From positions 1 to 64,000 of the forward strand of contig JAJBAV010000006.1 in assembly GCA_020532085.1 (NCBI GenBank): a DNA stretch of 64,000 bases. The letters run 5' to 3'. A model generated the notes under the pieces. The model ran no database searches. It worked only from the letters and a program-made list of their open reading frames with translations, and was not told the DNA's origin. This DNA comes from Candidatus Cloacimonadota bacterium. GTDB taxonomy: Bacteria > Cloacimonadota > Cloacimonadia > Cloacimonadales > Cloacimonadaceae. Positions 9,007 to 17,120 of this stretch are shown here, one piece after another. A program made the translations under genes and the position numbers. Position 1 is the first letter of the stretch, and the number at the start of each line of letters is the position of its first letter.

Positions 9007-9441
9007 CTATTCGGTCGTATATTCCACCCAGAAATCTTCCCAGGCCCAGTCCCAGCCGGCGTAAACCCAGTGACCTTCACCCAGGTACCAGTAGTACATT
9101 TCCATGTCTTCGTCAATATCATACTCATCACCATGGCGTTCCACCAGGGCTTCCATCACCAGGTCCTCGATGTCCTCATCCTCCTGGAGCAGATATACTA
9201 TATACCAGTCCTGCAGCACGCCGTCGGTGAATTCCAGCTCGATGCTACTCACGTAGTAGTTGTCTTCCGGGCTCATTTCCACCGAGTTGTCAATGTCGGA
9301 GGTTACGGAAAAGCCTTCGTCTTCCAGATGCTCAACGGCCTGCTCTTTGGTCATGCCGTAGCGGATATCGAAAAGGCCGGTCTGGGCACTCAGGGAGAGG
9401 GCGAAGACCAGCAGGATAAATGTCAAAAGAGTCTTGTTCAT
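9007..9441 (-). CDS. Small secreted, very acidic protein of unknown function
   Basis: The protein has 144 residues. The start is ATG at 9441, preceded by AGGAG; the longer open frame to 9570 lacks a ribosome-binding site and overlaps xdhC. A clear signal peptide (MNKTLLTFILLVFALSLSAQ) is followed by a mature region rich in Asp, Glu, Trp and Tyr. The motif RYGMTKEQAVEHLEDEGF resembles the first helix of SmpA/OmlA/BLIP-like modules, but the match is weak. It follows the xdhC gene by 85 bp on the same strand and ends at a strong terminator, so it may be the last gene of that operon. Confidence 0.75.
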   Translation of the reverse strand: MNKTLLTFILLVFALSLSAQTGLFDIRYGMTKEQAVEHLEDEGFSVTSDIDNSVEMSPEDNYYVSSIELEFTDGVLQDWYIVYLLQEDEDIEDLVMEALVERHGDEYDIDEDMEMYYWYLGEGHWVYAGWDWAWEDFWVEYTTE

Positions 9442-9526
9442 GATTAAACTCCTGTTAATTTTGCAGGACAGTATAATGGCTAAGGAAGGCCTGCCAAACC
9501 CTATTTTTGGATTGGGCAAACATTGC

Positions 9527-10318
9527 TCAGCGATCGAGGGAAATGATCTGGGCCAGGATGGAAACGGCAATCTCGTATGGGGTCTGCGATCCGATGGGCA
9601 ATCCGACCGGCGCGGTGACCCGGTCCAGTTGCTTTTGGCTGTGGCCTTTTTTCCACAACTCCGTGAAGGTGGCCTGAACTTTTTTCTGGCTGCCGATCAT
9701 GCCCAGATACGCGAAAGGCTTGTTGAGGCAGAGCTCTAGCACATGCTGGTCGTGAGTGTGGCCGTGGGTCATGATCACGATCAGGGCCGCGGGTGAAAAG
9801 CTGACCCCGCCGTCAAGCGTGCTAAAATCGCTCAAACGCTTGTCGGAACAAATCTCCGGCGGTACGCGCTCCAAAATCTCGGCGCGGTTGTCGATGAGGC
9901 GGGTTTGAAAACCGCAGAGCCCGGCCAGGTGGGCCAAAGCCCGGCCGCAATGCCCGGCGCCGATGATCTGGAGAAGTTTGCCAGGGTTCAGCGGCTCGAT
10001 GAACAGCCGCACCTGGCCTCCGCAGTTCATCGCGGTGGGAATGGCCTCGTCGGAATGAGTGCTCTCGCCGGCTGCGGAGAGGTTGTAGGTCCTCAGCACC
10101 GGCTTTTCCGGCCGCGAGGCCTGCACCCAGGCGATCACGCCATGTTCCAGTTCTCCGCCGCCGAGGTTGCCCTGTTCCCTTCCCTGCGCGGGAATCAGCA
10201 TTTTCATGCCCGGTTTGGCGGGGGTGGAACCTTCCACCTCAACAATGGTAACCTGCCAGGCGGCCTGTCCGGCGCTGACCAATTCGTTCAAAGAGCTGTA
10301 GTATTGCCGGGGGTCCAT
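9527..10318 (-). CDS. XdhC/CoxI-family molybdoenzyme maturation protein
   Basis: The protein has 263 residues. ATG at 10318 is preceded by CGGAGGAAAG; the open frame runs further upstream only because it is out of phase through the methyltransferase gene. It contains the XdhC N-terminal region (VEGSTPAKPGMKML, GGGELEH) and a C-terminal Rossmann-like domain with IIGAGHCGRALAHLA and, near the end, YLGMIGSQKK. XdhC proteins bind molybdenum cofactor and help insert it into xanthine dehydrogenase-type enzymes. No such enzyme is encoded in this window. It is 10 bp downstream of the SpoU methyltransferase, in the same operon. Confidence 0.9.
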   Translation of the reverse strand: MDPRQYYSSLNELVSAGQAAWQVTIVEVEGSTPAKPGMKMLIPAQGREQGNLGGGELEHGVIAWVQASRPEKPVLRTYNLSAAGESTHSDEAIPTAMNCGGQVRLFIEPLNPGKLLQIIGAGHCGRALAHLAGLCGFQTRLIDNRAEILERVPPEICSDKRLSDFSTLDGGVSFSPAALIVIMTHGHTHDQHVLELCLNKPFAYLGMIGSQKKVQATFTELWKKGHSQKQLDRVTAPVGLPIGSQTPYEIAVSILAQIISLDR

Positions 10319-10328
10319 CTTTCCTCCG

Positions 10329-11147
10329 TCATTGGCCGGAAGGTGTGCCGAACACGATCTGGTAGGCGCAGGCGGCACAGGCGACGGCCACGTTGAGCGA
10401 GTTTTTCCAGCCCTGCACAGGCAGACAGATCGTCCGGTCGCACAGGGCCAGAACTTCATCCGATATGCCCAGGCTTTCGTTCCCCAAAACCAGGGCCAGG
10501 GGCAGCTGAAAATCCTCTGTGAAGACTGATCCCGCCTGGGGCGAGGTTTCCAGGGCATAAACCTGGTAGCCTTTGGCTTTGGCTTCCCGCACCGCCTCTG
10601 GTGTTTCCTCAAACTGGCGCCAGTCCACCCGGGCGGCGGTTCCCCGGGCGGTTTTTACCAAAGCGGGGTCAGAAGGCGTGGCGGTTACTCCGCACAACCA
10701 GATCGCGCCCAGCCCCAGGCATTCGGCGCTGCGGAAGATGGAGCCCACGTTGAAGGCGGAGCGGAGGTTGTCCAGGATCAGGATCACGTGTCCGGCCCGT
10801 TCGAGCGACTTGAGACCGGCGAAGCGGGGGCCATCAGTCTGTTTCAGGGAAAACTGGGTGTCCTTGAAAGACTGGCCCAGCGAACTTTTAAAGCGGGCGA
10901 TGGCCAGGAGGGCGGCCCGGGGGGTGGCCGCCGTGGCCAGGTCTTGGGAAAGCCTGAGAACGTTGTCTGGAATTGGTCCCGCCATCCAGGCCACGCATTC
11001 ACCCAGATGCGCGGTCAGTTCTGAAGCTGGTTCCCCGGCGGACAAGATCCTTTCCAGGGAGGCTGCCAGCTTATCCAGGGCCTTGATCTGGGCAGCGGGG
11101 GGGAGGCTTTGGAACTTGCCTGGGCTGAAACTGCCGCGGGTCTTCAT
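10329..11147 (-). CDS. SpoU/TrmH-family RNA 2'-O-ribose methyltransferase
   Basis: The protein has 272 residues. The C-terminal half carries the three SPOUT motifs of this family: RSAFNVGSIFRSAECLG (motif 1, with the catalytic Asn/Arg region), LALVLGNESLGIS (motif 2) and SLNVAVACAACAYQ (motif 3). Together these form the knotted S-adenosylmethionine site. The N-terminal roughly 110 residues are helical and not recognised. The exact RNA target cannot be told. The start codon overlaps the stop of the upstream HAD phosphatase in an ATGA arrangement (11144-11147), which suggests translational coupling. Confidence 0.92.
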   Translation of the reverse strand: MKTRGSFSPGKFQSLPPAAQIKALDKLAASLERILSAGEPASELTAHLGECVAWMAGPIPDNVLRLSQDLATAATPRAALLAIARFKSSLGQSFKDTQFSLKQTDGPRFAGLKSLERAGHVILILDNLRSAFNVGSIFRSAECLGLGAIWLCGVTATPSDPALVKTARGTAARVDWRQFEETPEAVREAKAKGYQVYALETSPQAGSVFTEDFQLPLALVLGNESLGISDEVLALCDRTICLPVQGWKNSLNVAVACAACAYQIVFGTPSGQ

Positions 11148-11734
11148 GAGTGGATCAGTTCGATCAATTTGGCCGCCGTGAGCAGGGTTTCGGCGATGTA
11201 GTCCGGCTGCCGCGGCCAGTCTTGCAGGCCGGAGAGCATTTCCTGAGCGCCGTTGCCCGTGAGCAGCAGGATGGAACGGAGGCCGGCGTTTTTGCCAAAG
11301 GTGATGTCCGTCTGGCGGTCACCGATCATCCAGGAGCGGCCGGGATCGATCCGGTGGGCGCGCCGGGCTTTGTGGAACATGCCCAGGCCGGGTTTGCGGT
11401 CCTCGTGCTCGATGTTGTAGGGGGCAACGCTGCCGCTGGCGAAATAGGGGGAGAAGTGGAGTCCGTCCAGCTTCACCTTCTCGGCGGCCAAAAGCTTGCG
11501 CAGCCTTGCGTGCACGCGATTCAGGGAGGGGATGTCGAAACACCCCCTGGCGATGCCGGACTGGTTGGTGACCAGGATGAGCAGATAGCCCAGCGACTGC
11601 AGCAGCCGCAGCGCCTCACCGGTCCAGGGATAGAGTTCGTAAGCGGCGGGATCGCCGATGTAGCCGAACCTGTCGGGGCTGATGCAGCCGTCGCGGTCCA
11701 GGAACACGGCGCGTTTAGAAGCTTTTGCTGTCAC
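11144..11734 (-). CDS. GmhB-like HAD-IIIA phosphatase lacking the zinc site
   Basis: The protein has 196 residues. HAD motif I is FLDRDG (nucleophile and acid/base Asp), motif II is VTNQSGIARG, the Lys is in EDRKPG and motif IV is MIGDRQTD. Overall it resembles D-glycero-D-manno-heptose 1,7-bisphosphate phosphatase (GmhB) or the HisB phosphatase domain. The zinc-binding loop of those enzymes, CxH followed by CxC just before RKP, is replaced here by SPYFASGS and HEDRKP. All four usual ligands are therefore changed. The start overlaps the lptD end by 20 bp. Beside lptD, a role in LPS heptose synthesis is plausible but not proven. Confidence 0.85.
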   Translation of the reverse strand: MTAKASKRAVFLDRDGCISPDRFGYIGDPAAYELYPWTGEALRLLQSLGYLLILVTNQSGIARGCFDIPSLNRVHARLRKLLAAEKVKLDGLHFSPYFASGSVAPYNIEHEDRKPGLGMFHKARRAHRIDPGRSWMIGDRQTDITFGKNAGLRSILLLTGNGAQEMLSGLQDWPRQPDYIAETLLTAAKLIELIHS

Positions 11735-14105
11735 TGGTTTGAAACCTCAGGGCGTCCGGCAGGGCCAGGTTGAACAGCGCCACCTTGTACTCCCAGTAAT
11801 CGTTGCGGCGGGTGTAGCTCAGCTCCAGTTTCCAGCAATGCAGATCGCGGGTAACGCGGATGGTCTGGGAAAGCTGTTCGCCGGTTTTCAAGCTGAAATA
11901 GCTGCCGTAGGCCACGCTCCAGTTCTTGGTGAGGCGCAGTGAGCTGTCCAGGCGCAGGTTTTGGGAGCTGGGATCGAAGAGGTTCGTGGTGGCGCTCAGA
12001 TCGTGGGAGACCGCCACCCGCCAGGTATTGCTGGATTCGGCTGCGGACAGGGGCTGGGATGGCATCTGAAGGCTGTCCGCCTGCTGGTAGGGGTCAAAGA
12101 TGCGGTTCTTGGCCTTCTGGAAATAGTCCTGATAGGGCGCGGAGCCCGTGAGGGTGAAGCCCTGAGAGAAATACTGGCTGCCGATCTGCCAGTCGTTCCA
12201 GCTCATCCCGTAGGGGCTGTGGCTCAGGCTGTACTGGGCGGAATAGGCCAGCGAAAGGCCTTCCAGCCTTGTTTTGGTGCCTGGCAGTTTGAGGCTGCCC
12301 AGGCTGAAGCTGCCGGGACGGAACGCCGCCGTGTGGGAGATTGTTTGAAAGGGCCTGACGTCCGGGTTCAGCAGATTCGCCGAGCTGCGGCTGCTGAGGC
12401 TGAGCACGTCGTTGATCTTGCGGTCGTCCTTGCCGAATTTGATCTGCCACTTCTGGTCCAGAGAGAGGTTCAGGTTCGCCGAGCGGGCGGAATTGAGCAG
12501 CCCGATCCCGCCGAAGCTGTAGAAGCGGGAATTGGCGGAAAAATCCGGATTGAAGCTGATCCCCGCGTTGGGAGTGAGGATGTGGCGCAGGGATTTGAGC
12601 CAGCCTTGCTTGAAGTTGCGGATGCCGTAGACGTTGAAACTGGCGTTCGTATAGGCGTTGTAGTCGTTGCCCCGCACCAGGGTGGCGCCGTTTTTGTCGC
12701 GGTCGAACCAGGCCTCGTTGTAGCGGGCGCCGTGCTGCAGGCCCAGCCAGCCGAAGGCTTTCCAGCTGTAAGAAAGGCCCAGCTGCTGCTTGATCCCGAA
12801 ATTGTGCCACACCGAATCCGCTTCGGCGTAGCGGTTGTTCCAGACGTAATCCATGAACTGGCGGTCGCTGGAGTAGAGGCTGCCGCTGTGGTCCAGGCGC
12901 AGGTTGTAGCTGTAGTTGAGGTTGCTCCACCAGGCGTCCGGGCTGCGCTCGGGCTTGTAAAACAGTTCATAGAGCGGCCGGGTGGGCAGGGCGAAGGAGG
13001 CCGAGGGCAGCGAGACCGTGCCGCGGTTGTTGATCAGATCTTCGGTGTAGGAGGCACCCACGTTCAGATACGAGCCCAGCAGCGGCCGGCGGTAGGAAAG
13101 CGAGGAAGTGACCGTCTGGGCCAGGCTTTCGTCGATATCCGAGCTCCCCTCCCAGATGCGTTTGTTGCTCACGAAATCCACGTTGGCGTCGAAGGTGGCC
13201 CGGTTGCCCAGTTCCTGGTGGTGAGTGGCGCGCAGCGACCAGTCGTTGAAGGACTGGCTGCCGCCTGATCTCCTTTGGAAAGCGGCGTTGAGGTTGCCGT
13301 TCAGCAGATAGCGGCGCAGATAGTCCAGCTGCAGTTCGGCGCGCCAGCCCGTCCGCTCGTAAAGGTCCAGGCTCAGGATCAGGTCCGCGTAGTCCTTGTA
13401 GGGATAATACCAGGCGATGTCGCGGAAAAACTTGCCGTCGATGGTGTTGTAACCCGGCTGGGGGATCAGAAAACCCGGCTTGCGCCCGCTCTGCAGCGGC
13501 ACCACGATGAAGGGGAAGTAGAAGACGGGCAGGTGGTTCACATAGGCGATCACGGGCTTGCCCACGATCTTGTCCCCCCGGTAGATGCGCAGCTTTTTGG
13601 CCGTGAACCAGAAATCCGGCTCTTCGTTCTCGCAGGTGGTGAAGCTGCCGTTGTCCACGTCGTAGGCCTCGGCGCTGATCTTGCGGATCTCGTCCCCGGT
13701 GTAGTAGCTTTTCTCCATCCGGCTGATCCCGCCGGAAAGCGATCCCGTCTGGCTGTCGATGTCGTAGGCCACGTCGTCGCCGAGGATGATCTGGTCGCCG
13801 TCGCGCATCACGGTGTTGCCCTGGCTGAAGGCGCGGTTGTTTTTCAGGTCCACCAGCAGCGAATCGCTGCTGATCTCGAAGCTCTGGTAGCTGATGCTGG
13901 TGTTGCCGTAAAGGCGGATCTGCTCCAGCGCGTGGTTGTAGGCCAGGCTGTCGGCCGCGTAGGCAAGCGAATCCTCCGGGGCCGGGGCCTCCGGCAGCGA
14001 GTCGGCGGGAGCCAGGGCCGGGGGAATTTCCTGGGCCGCCTGCGCCGGAAGCGGCATCCGGCCAAAAGCCAGAAGCAGAATCAGGAGCAGGGCGGATCTT
14101 CTCAT
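11715..14105 (-). CDS. lptD: LPS-assembly protein LptD (OstA family)
   Basis: The protein has 796 residues. A signal peptide (MRRSALLLILLLAFG to AQA) is followed by an OstA/LptA-like jellyroll region (about 45-170, with DSLLVDLKNNRAFSQG). A long beta-strand-rich part then has the hallmark FPFIVVPLQSGRKPGFLIPQ around 200-220. LptD forms the outer-membrane barrel that, with the lipoprotein LptE, inserts lipopolysaccharide into the outer leaflet. It implies a genuine LPS-type outer membrane in this organism. Its own end overlaps the downstream phosphatase start by 20 bp; 15 bp separate it from the upstream glycerate kinase. The rest of the barrel is divergent, as is normal. Confidence 0.92.
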   Translation of the reverse strand: MRRSALLLILLLAFGRMPLPAQAAQEIPPALAPADSLPEAPAPEDSLAYAADSLAYNHALEQIRLYGNTSISYQSFEISSDSLLVDLKNNRAFSQGNTVMRDGDQIILGDDVAYDIDSQTGSLSGGISRMEKSYYTGDEIRKISAEAYDVDNGSFTTCENEEPDFWFTAKKLRIYRGDKIVGKPVIAYVNHLPVFYFPFIVVPLQSGRKPGFLIPQPGYNTIDGKFFRDIAWYYPYKDYADLILSLDLYERTGWRAELQLDYLRRYLLNGNLNAAFQRRSGGSQSFNDWSLRATHHQELGNRATFDANVDFVSNKRIWEGSSDIDESLAQTVTSSLSYRRPLLGSYLNVGASYTEDLINNRGTVSLPSASFALPTRPLYELFYKPERSPDAWWSNLNYSYNLRLDHSGSLYSSDRQFMDYVWNNRYAEADSVWHNFGIKQQLGLSYSWKAFGWLGLQHGARYNEAWFDRDKNGATLVRGNDYNAYTNASFNVYGIRNFKQGWLKSLRHILTPNAGISFNPDFSANSRFYSFGGIGLLNSARSANLNLSLDQKWQIKFGKDDRKINDVLSLSSRSSANLLNPDVRPFQTISHTAAFRPGSFSLGSLKLPGTKTRLEGLSLAYSAQYSLSHSPYGMSWNDWQIGSQYFSQGFTLTGSAPYQDYFQKAKNRIFDPYQQADSLQMPSQPLSAAESSNTWRVAVSHDLSATTNLFDPSSQNLRLDSSLRLTKNWSVAYGSYFSLKTGEQLSQTIRVTRDLHCWKLELSYTRRNDYWEYKVALFNLALPDALRFQTSDSKSF

Positions 14106-14120
14106 CGCGGCAGGGGCGGT

Positions 14121-15392
14121 TCAGGCCAGGTCGTCAAAGATGTCCAAAGCTTCCCGGTCCTTGGAGGGACAGGGGCTGGCCAGGTTGTAGCCCACGCTCA
14201 GGACCTGGATGTCGTTCACGTTGCTGGCCAACAGCGGGGCGGGGAGGAGGTGGTTGATGCCTTTGAGGGCGGAAAAGCTGTCGCAGTTCCTTTTGGCGGC
14301 CACGGGGTCGATCCCGGCCGCCTGGAGCAGGGCCAGGGTGTTGCTGTCGGCCCAGGCGCCGCCATTGCCGGGAACGTTGTCACAGCCGTCGGTGGCGAAG
14401 CAGAACAGGGCCGTTTCCTCCTGTTTGGCCAGATAGCGGGCCAGCAGCAGCGCCAGATGGCTGCAGCGGCCGCCCAGGCCTTTGCCGCTCACCTTCAGCG
14501 GTGATTCGCCGCCCCAAACCTTCATGAAGGGCGGATGCAGCCGATAGTGCGGGCTGTTGGCCTGGCGCAGGGTCTCCTTGATCCCGTCGGCCAGTTTGGG
14601 CAGGGGGCAGCTTTGAAAAGCGTCTTCCACCAGCACCCGGAAACCCTGCTCACGCAGGTCCGCGGCCAGCAGCTCGCGAAAGCTCTTGTTGTCGGCCACA
14701 AAGCGGTACTCGATGTGTTTGGCCCCCAGTTTGAAGCGCCAGCCCACGCCCGCTTGCTCGCCCGGCTCCAGCGGCGTGAATGGCCCGGAGCCAAGCACCC
14801 AGGGATCGTTGCCCTCCACGTCGGAAACGGCGAAGATCCTGATCCGGCGGGCCTTGGTGAATTCCAGCGCCTTGCCGCCCTTCACCAGGGACAGCTCGGC
14901 CCGTTCGCGGTTGATCGCGGCGATGTCCTTTCCGCTTCTCAGCAGGCGTTTGTGCTGTGCCGCCAGGGTGGCCAGGTCGCTGCCTTCGGGAAGCAGCTCA
15001 AAGAGCGCGGAACTGCCTCCGGAGAGCAGGATGAGGAGGTCGTCCCCGGCCCGCAGTTGCTTCAGCCAGGCGGCGATGAGCGCGCTGGAGGCCAGACTGT
15101 TCCCGTCCGGCAAAGGGTGGCCGCCGGACAGGATGTCCAAACCGGGGATGGGACCGTGGCTGAGGCTGGGTTTCGTGAGCACCAGGCCCTCTGCCCTGAT
15201 GCCCCGCCCGGCCAGGGCGTTCACGCTCACCGCGGCCATTTTCCAGGCCGCCTTGCCGATGGCCAGCACCCGCACGCGCGCCCCAAACTGCGCCTCCCGG
15301 AGGCCTGCGGCCAGCACCGGATACTGGCAGTAGCGGTGCATCAACTGGATGTAGCTCTGGTAAACCAGATGGTGAAGACTGCTCAATTTCAC
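14121..15392 (-). CDS. Glycerate 2-kinase (GckA/TtuD, MOFRL family)
   Basis: The protein has 423 residues. It has the features of type-II glycerate kinase: VLAIGKAAWKMA near the N-terminus, SGGHPLPDGNS, LILLSGGSSALFELLPEG, SDVEGNDPWVLGSGPF, and a C-terminal MOFRL part (FCFATDGCDNVPG). It phosphorylates D-glycerate to 2-phosphoglycerate. The start is GTG at 15392, only a few bases from a weak AGG, so a different start a few codons away is possible. It is the first gene of the operon through lptD to xdhC, driven by the promoter at 15415-15443. Confidence 0.92.
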   Translation of the reverse strand: MKLSSLHHLVYQSYIQLMHRYCQYPVLAAGLREAQFGARVRVLAIGKAAWKMAAVSVNALAGRGIRAEGLVLTKPSLSHGPIPGLDILSGGHPLPDGNSLASSALIAAWLKQLRAGDDLLILLSGGSSALFELLPEGSDLATLAAQHKRLLRSGKDIAAINRERAELSLVKGGKALEFTKARRIRIFAVSDVEGNDPWVLGSGPFTPLEPGEQAGVGWRFKLGAKHIEYRFVADNKSFRELLAADLREQGFRVLVEDAFQSCPLPKLADGIKETLRQANSPHYRLHPPFMKVWGGESPLKVSGKGLGGRCSHLALLLARYLAKQEETALFCFATDGCDNVPGNGGAWADSNTLALLQAAGIDPVAAKRNCDSFSALKGINHLLPAPLLASNVNDIQVLSVGYNLASPCPSKDREALDIFDDLA

Positions 15393-15414
15393 TACCTAAA
15401 ACGTATTTCCAAAC

Positions 15415-15443
15415 ATTTAAAATGCAGGAAAGAATTTAGTCAA
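15415..15443 (-). promoter_or_regulatory. Promoter of the glycerate kinase-lptD operon
   Basis: On the minus strand, TTGACT (15443-15438) and TTAAAT (15420-15415) are separated by 17 bp, about 23 bp before the GTG start at 15392. The leader would be very short. Confidence 0.65.
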
Positions 15444-15594
15444 GTCCATTTTTCAGCTGCCCAGCCAACGCCACTTTTCCGCCCGGACCGCTCCTCTCTG
15501 CGCCTTGCTTTGGCCCTCTGCCGCAATAAAAATCCTTTACAAAAAAAGCCTCACGGAAAACGTGGTCTTTCTGAAATGTCCTTAGGAGATAGTT

Positions 15595-17112
15595 ATGTCA
15601 GACAAGGTGCGTGAAACCAGCAGCAAAGCTGCGCTGAAAGAAATGCGGGAAGAGTATCTTCGTTTGCTCGAAGAGTCTTTCCAGGCCACTGCGGAATTCA
15701 AGAAAGGCGACGTCGTTGAAGCCCCGATCATCAGTATTGGAGATCATCACATGATCCTGAGCCTGGGCGGGAAGTTCGACGCCTATGCCGAAAACGGCGA
15801 ATTTGCCGATGACAAGGGCGAGCTGCCCTATGCCGTCGGCGACACCCTCAAGGGTTACATCGTTGACAGCAACGACCAGGGATTCGTCATCGGCAAAAGC
15901 CTCACCAAGCAATATGTGGACAAACAGTCACTGCTCGACGCTTTCGAGCGCAAGATCCCGGTTTCCGGCAAGGTCTACGCCGTCACCAAGGGCGGGTTCA
16001 ACGTCGATGTTCTCGGCGCCCGCGCTTTTTGCCCCCTTTCCCAGATCTCGCTGCGGGGCGGTGATGGAAACGTTGACTACATCGGCAAGACCATGGATTT
16101 CGTGGTGATCGAGTGTTCCGAAAATTGCCGCCGCGTGGTGGTTTCCCACCGCCAGCTGCTGGAAGCCGAGGAATCCGAGAAGAGGGCCGAGGCCCTGAAG
16201 AATCTCCAGATCGGCGCGACGGTCACCGGCAAGGTGGCTCGCATGACCAGCTTCGGCGCCTTTGTCGATCTGGGCGGCATCGAAGGCCTGATGCACGTTT
16301 CGGAGATCTCGTGGCAACACGTCGTGAAGCCTCAGGACGCCCTGAAACAGGGCCAGGAAATCGACGTGAAGATCCTGGACATCAAGGGCGAAAAGCTCTC
16401 CCTTTCGATGAAAGCCCTGATGGAAAATCCCTTTGAACAGCTCGTCAAGGAGATCAGGGAGGGCGACACCATCAACTGCCGCATCCTCCGCCTCCACAAC
16501 TTTGGCGCCTTTGCCGAGATCAAGCCCGGCGTGGAAGGCCTCATTCCGGTTTCCGAAATGAGCCGCAACCGCAACGTCTCCCATCCCCGTGAAGTGCTCA
16601 AGGAAGGCGATTTCGTGGAGGTCCAGGTGCTGCGCATCGATCCCGACACCCAGAAGATATCCCTTTCCCTGCGCGCCCTGCAGGCCGATCCCTGGGACCA
16701 GATCGACGACGTGGTGAAGCTGGAAACACCCTTCACCGGCAAGGTTGAAAGCGCCACCAATTTCGGCGTCTTCGTTACCATCGCCGAAGGCATCACCGGC
16801 CTCCTGCCCCGCTCCCGAGTGCGCGACAAGGACAATTTCAAGCCCGGCGACGAGGTTGAGCTGATGGTCACCGCCATCGACCGCGACAGCCACCGCCTCA
16901 CCCTGGACTACACCGACCGCCAGCCGGGCGAGATCGTGGAACAGCGCCGCCGCCCTGATGACCGCCGTTCCGACGACCGGCGCGATTCCCGCGAACCCTA
17001 CGATCCCACCCGTCCCCGCCGGGGCGGACGCTCCCGTTCCGATGAGGAATGGCGCCGCTATGCCAGCCAGAAGCCCAATCCCGCGGACGACAATCCCTTC
17101 AAAGACCTTTAA
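15595..17112 (+). CDS. rpsA: 30S ribosomal protein S1
   Basis: The protein has 505 residues with five recognisable S1 (OB-fold) repeats starting near residues 36, 118, 205, 290 and 377. The third is the most canonical (TSFGAFVDLGGIEGLMHVSE). S1 helps the 30S subunit bind and unfold mRNA. The family usually has four to six repeats, so five is within range. The C-terminal roughly 60 residues are a low-complexity tail rich in Arg and Asp (RRRPDDRRSDDRRDSRE), unlike Escherichia coli S1. The ATG follows AGGAG at 15583-15587. lysS starts 8 bp after its stop, so the two are probably co-transcribed. Confidence 0.93.
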   Translation: MSDKVRETSSKAALKEMREEYLRLLEESFQATAEFKKGDVVEAPIISIGDHHMILSLGGKFDAYAENGEFADDKGELPYAVGDTLKGYIVDSNDQGFVIGKSLTKQYVDKQSLLDAFERKIPVSGKVYAVTKGGFNVDVLGARAFCPLSQISLRGGDGNVDYIGKTMDFVVIECSENCRRVVVSHRQLLEAEESEKRAEALKNLQIGATVTGKVARMTSFGAFVDLGGIEGLMHVSEISWQHVVKPQDALKQGQEIDVKILDIKGEKLSLSMKALMENPFEQLVKEIREGDTINCRILRLHNFGAFAEIKPGVEGLIPVSEMSRNRNVSHPREVLKEGDFVEVQVLRIDPDTQKISLSLRALQADPWDQIDDVVKLETPFTGKVESATNFGVFVTIAEGITGLLPRSRVRDKDNFKPGDEVELMVTAIDRDSHRLTLDYTDRQPGEIVEQRRRPDDRRSDDRRDSREPYDPTRPRRGGRSRSDEEWRRYASQKPNPADDNPFKDL

Positions 17113-17120
17113 ACCATAAG

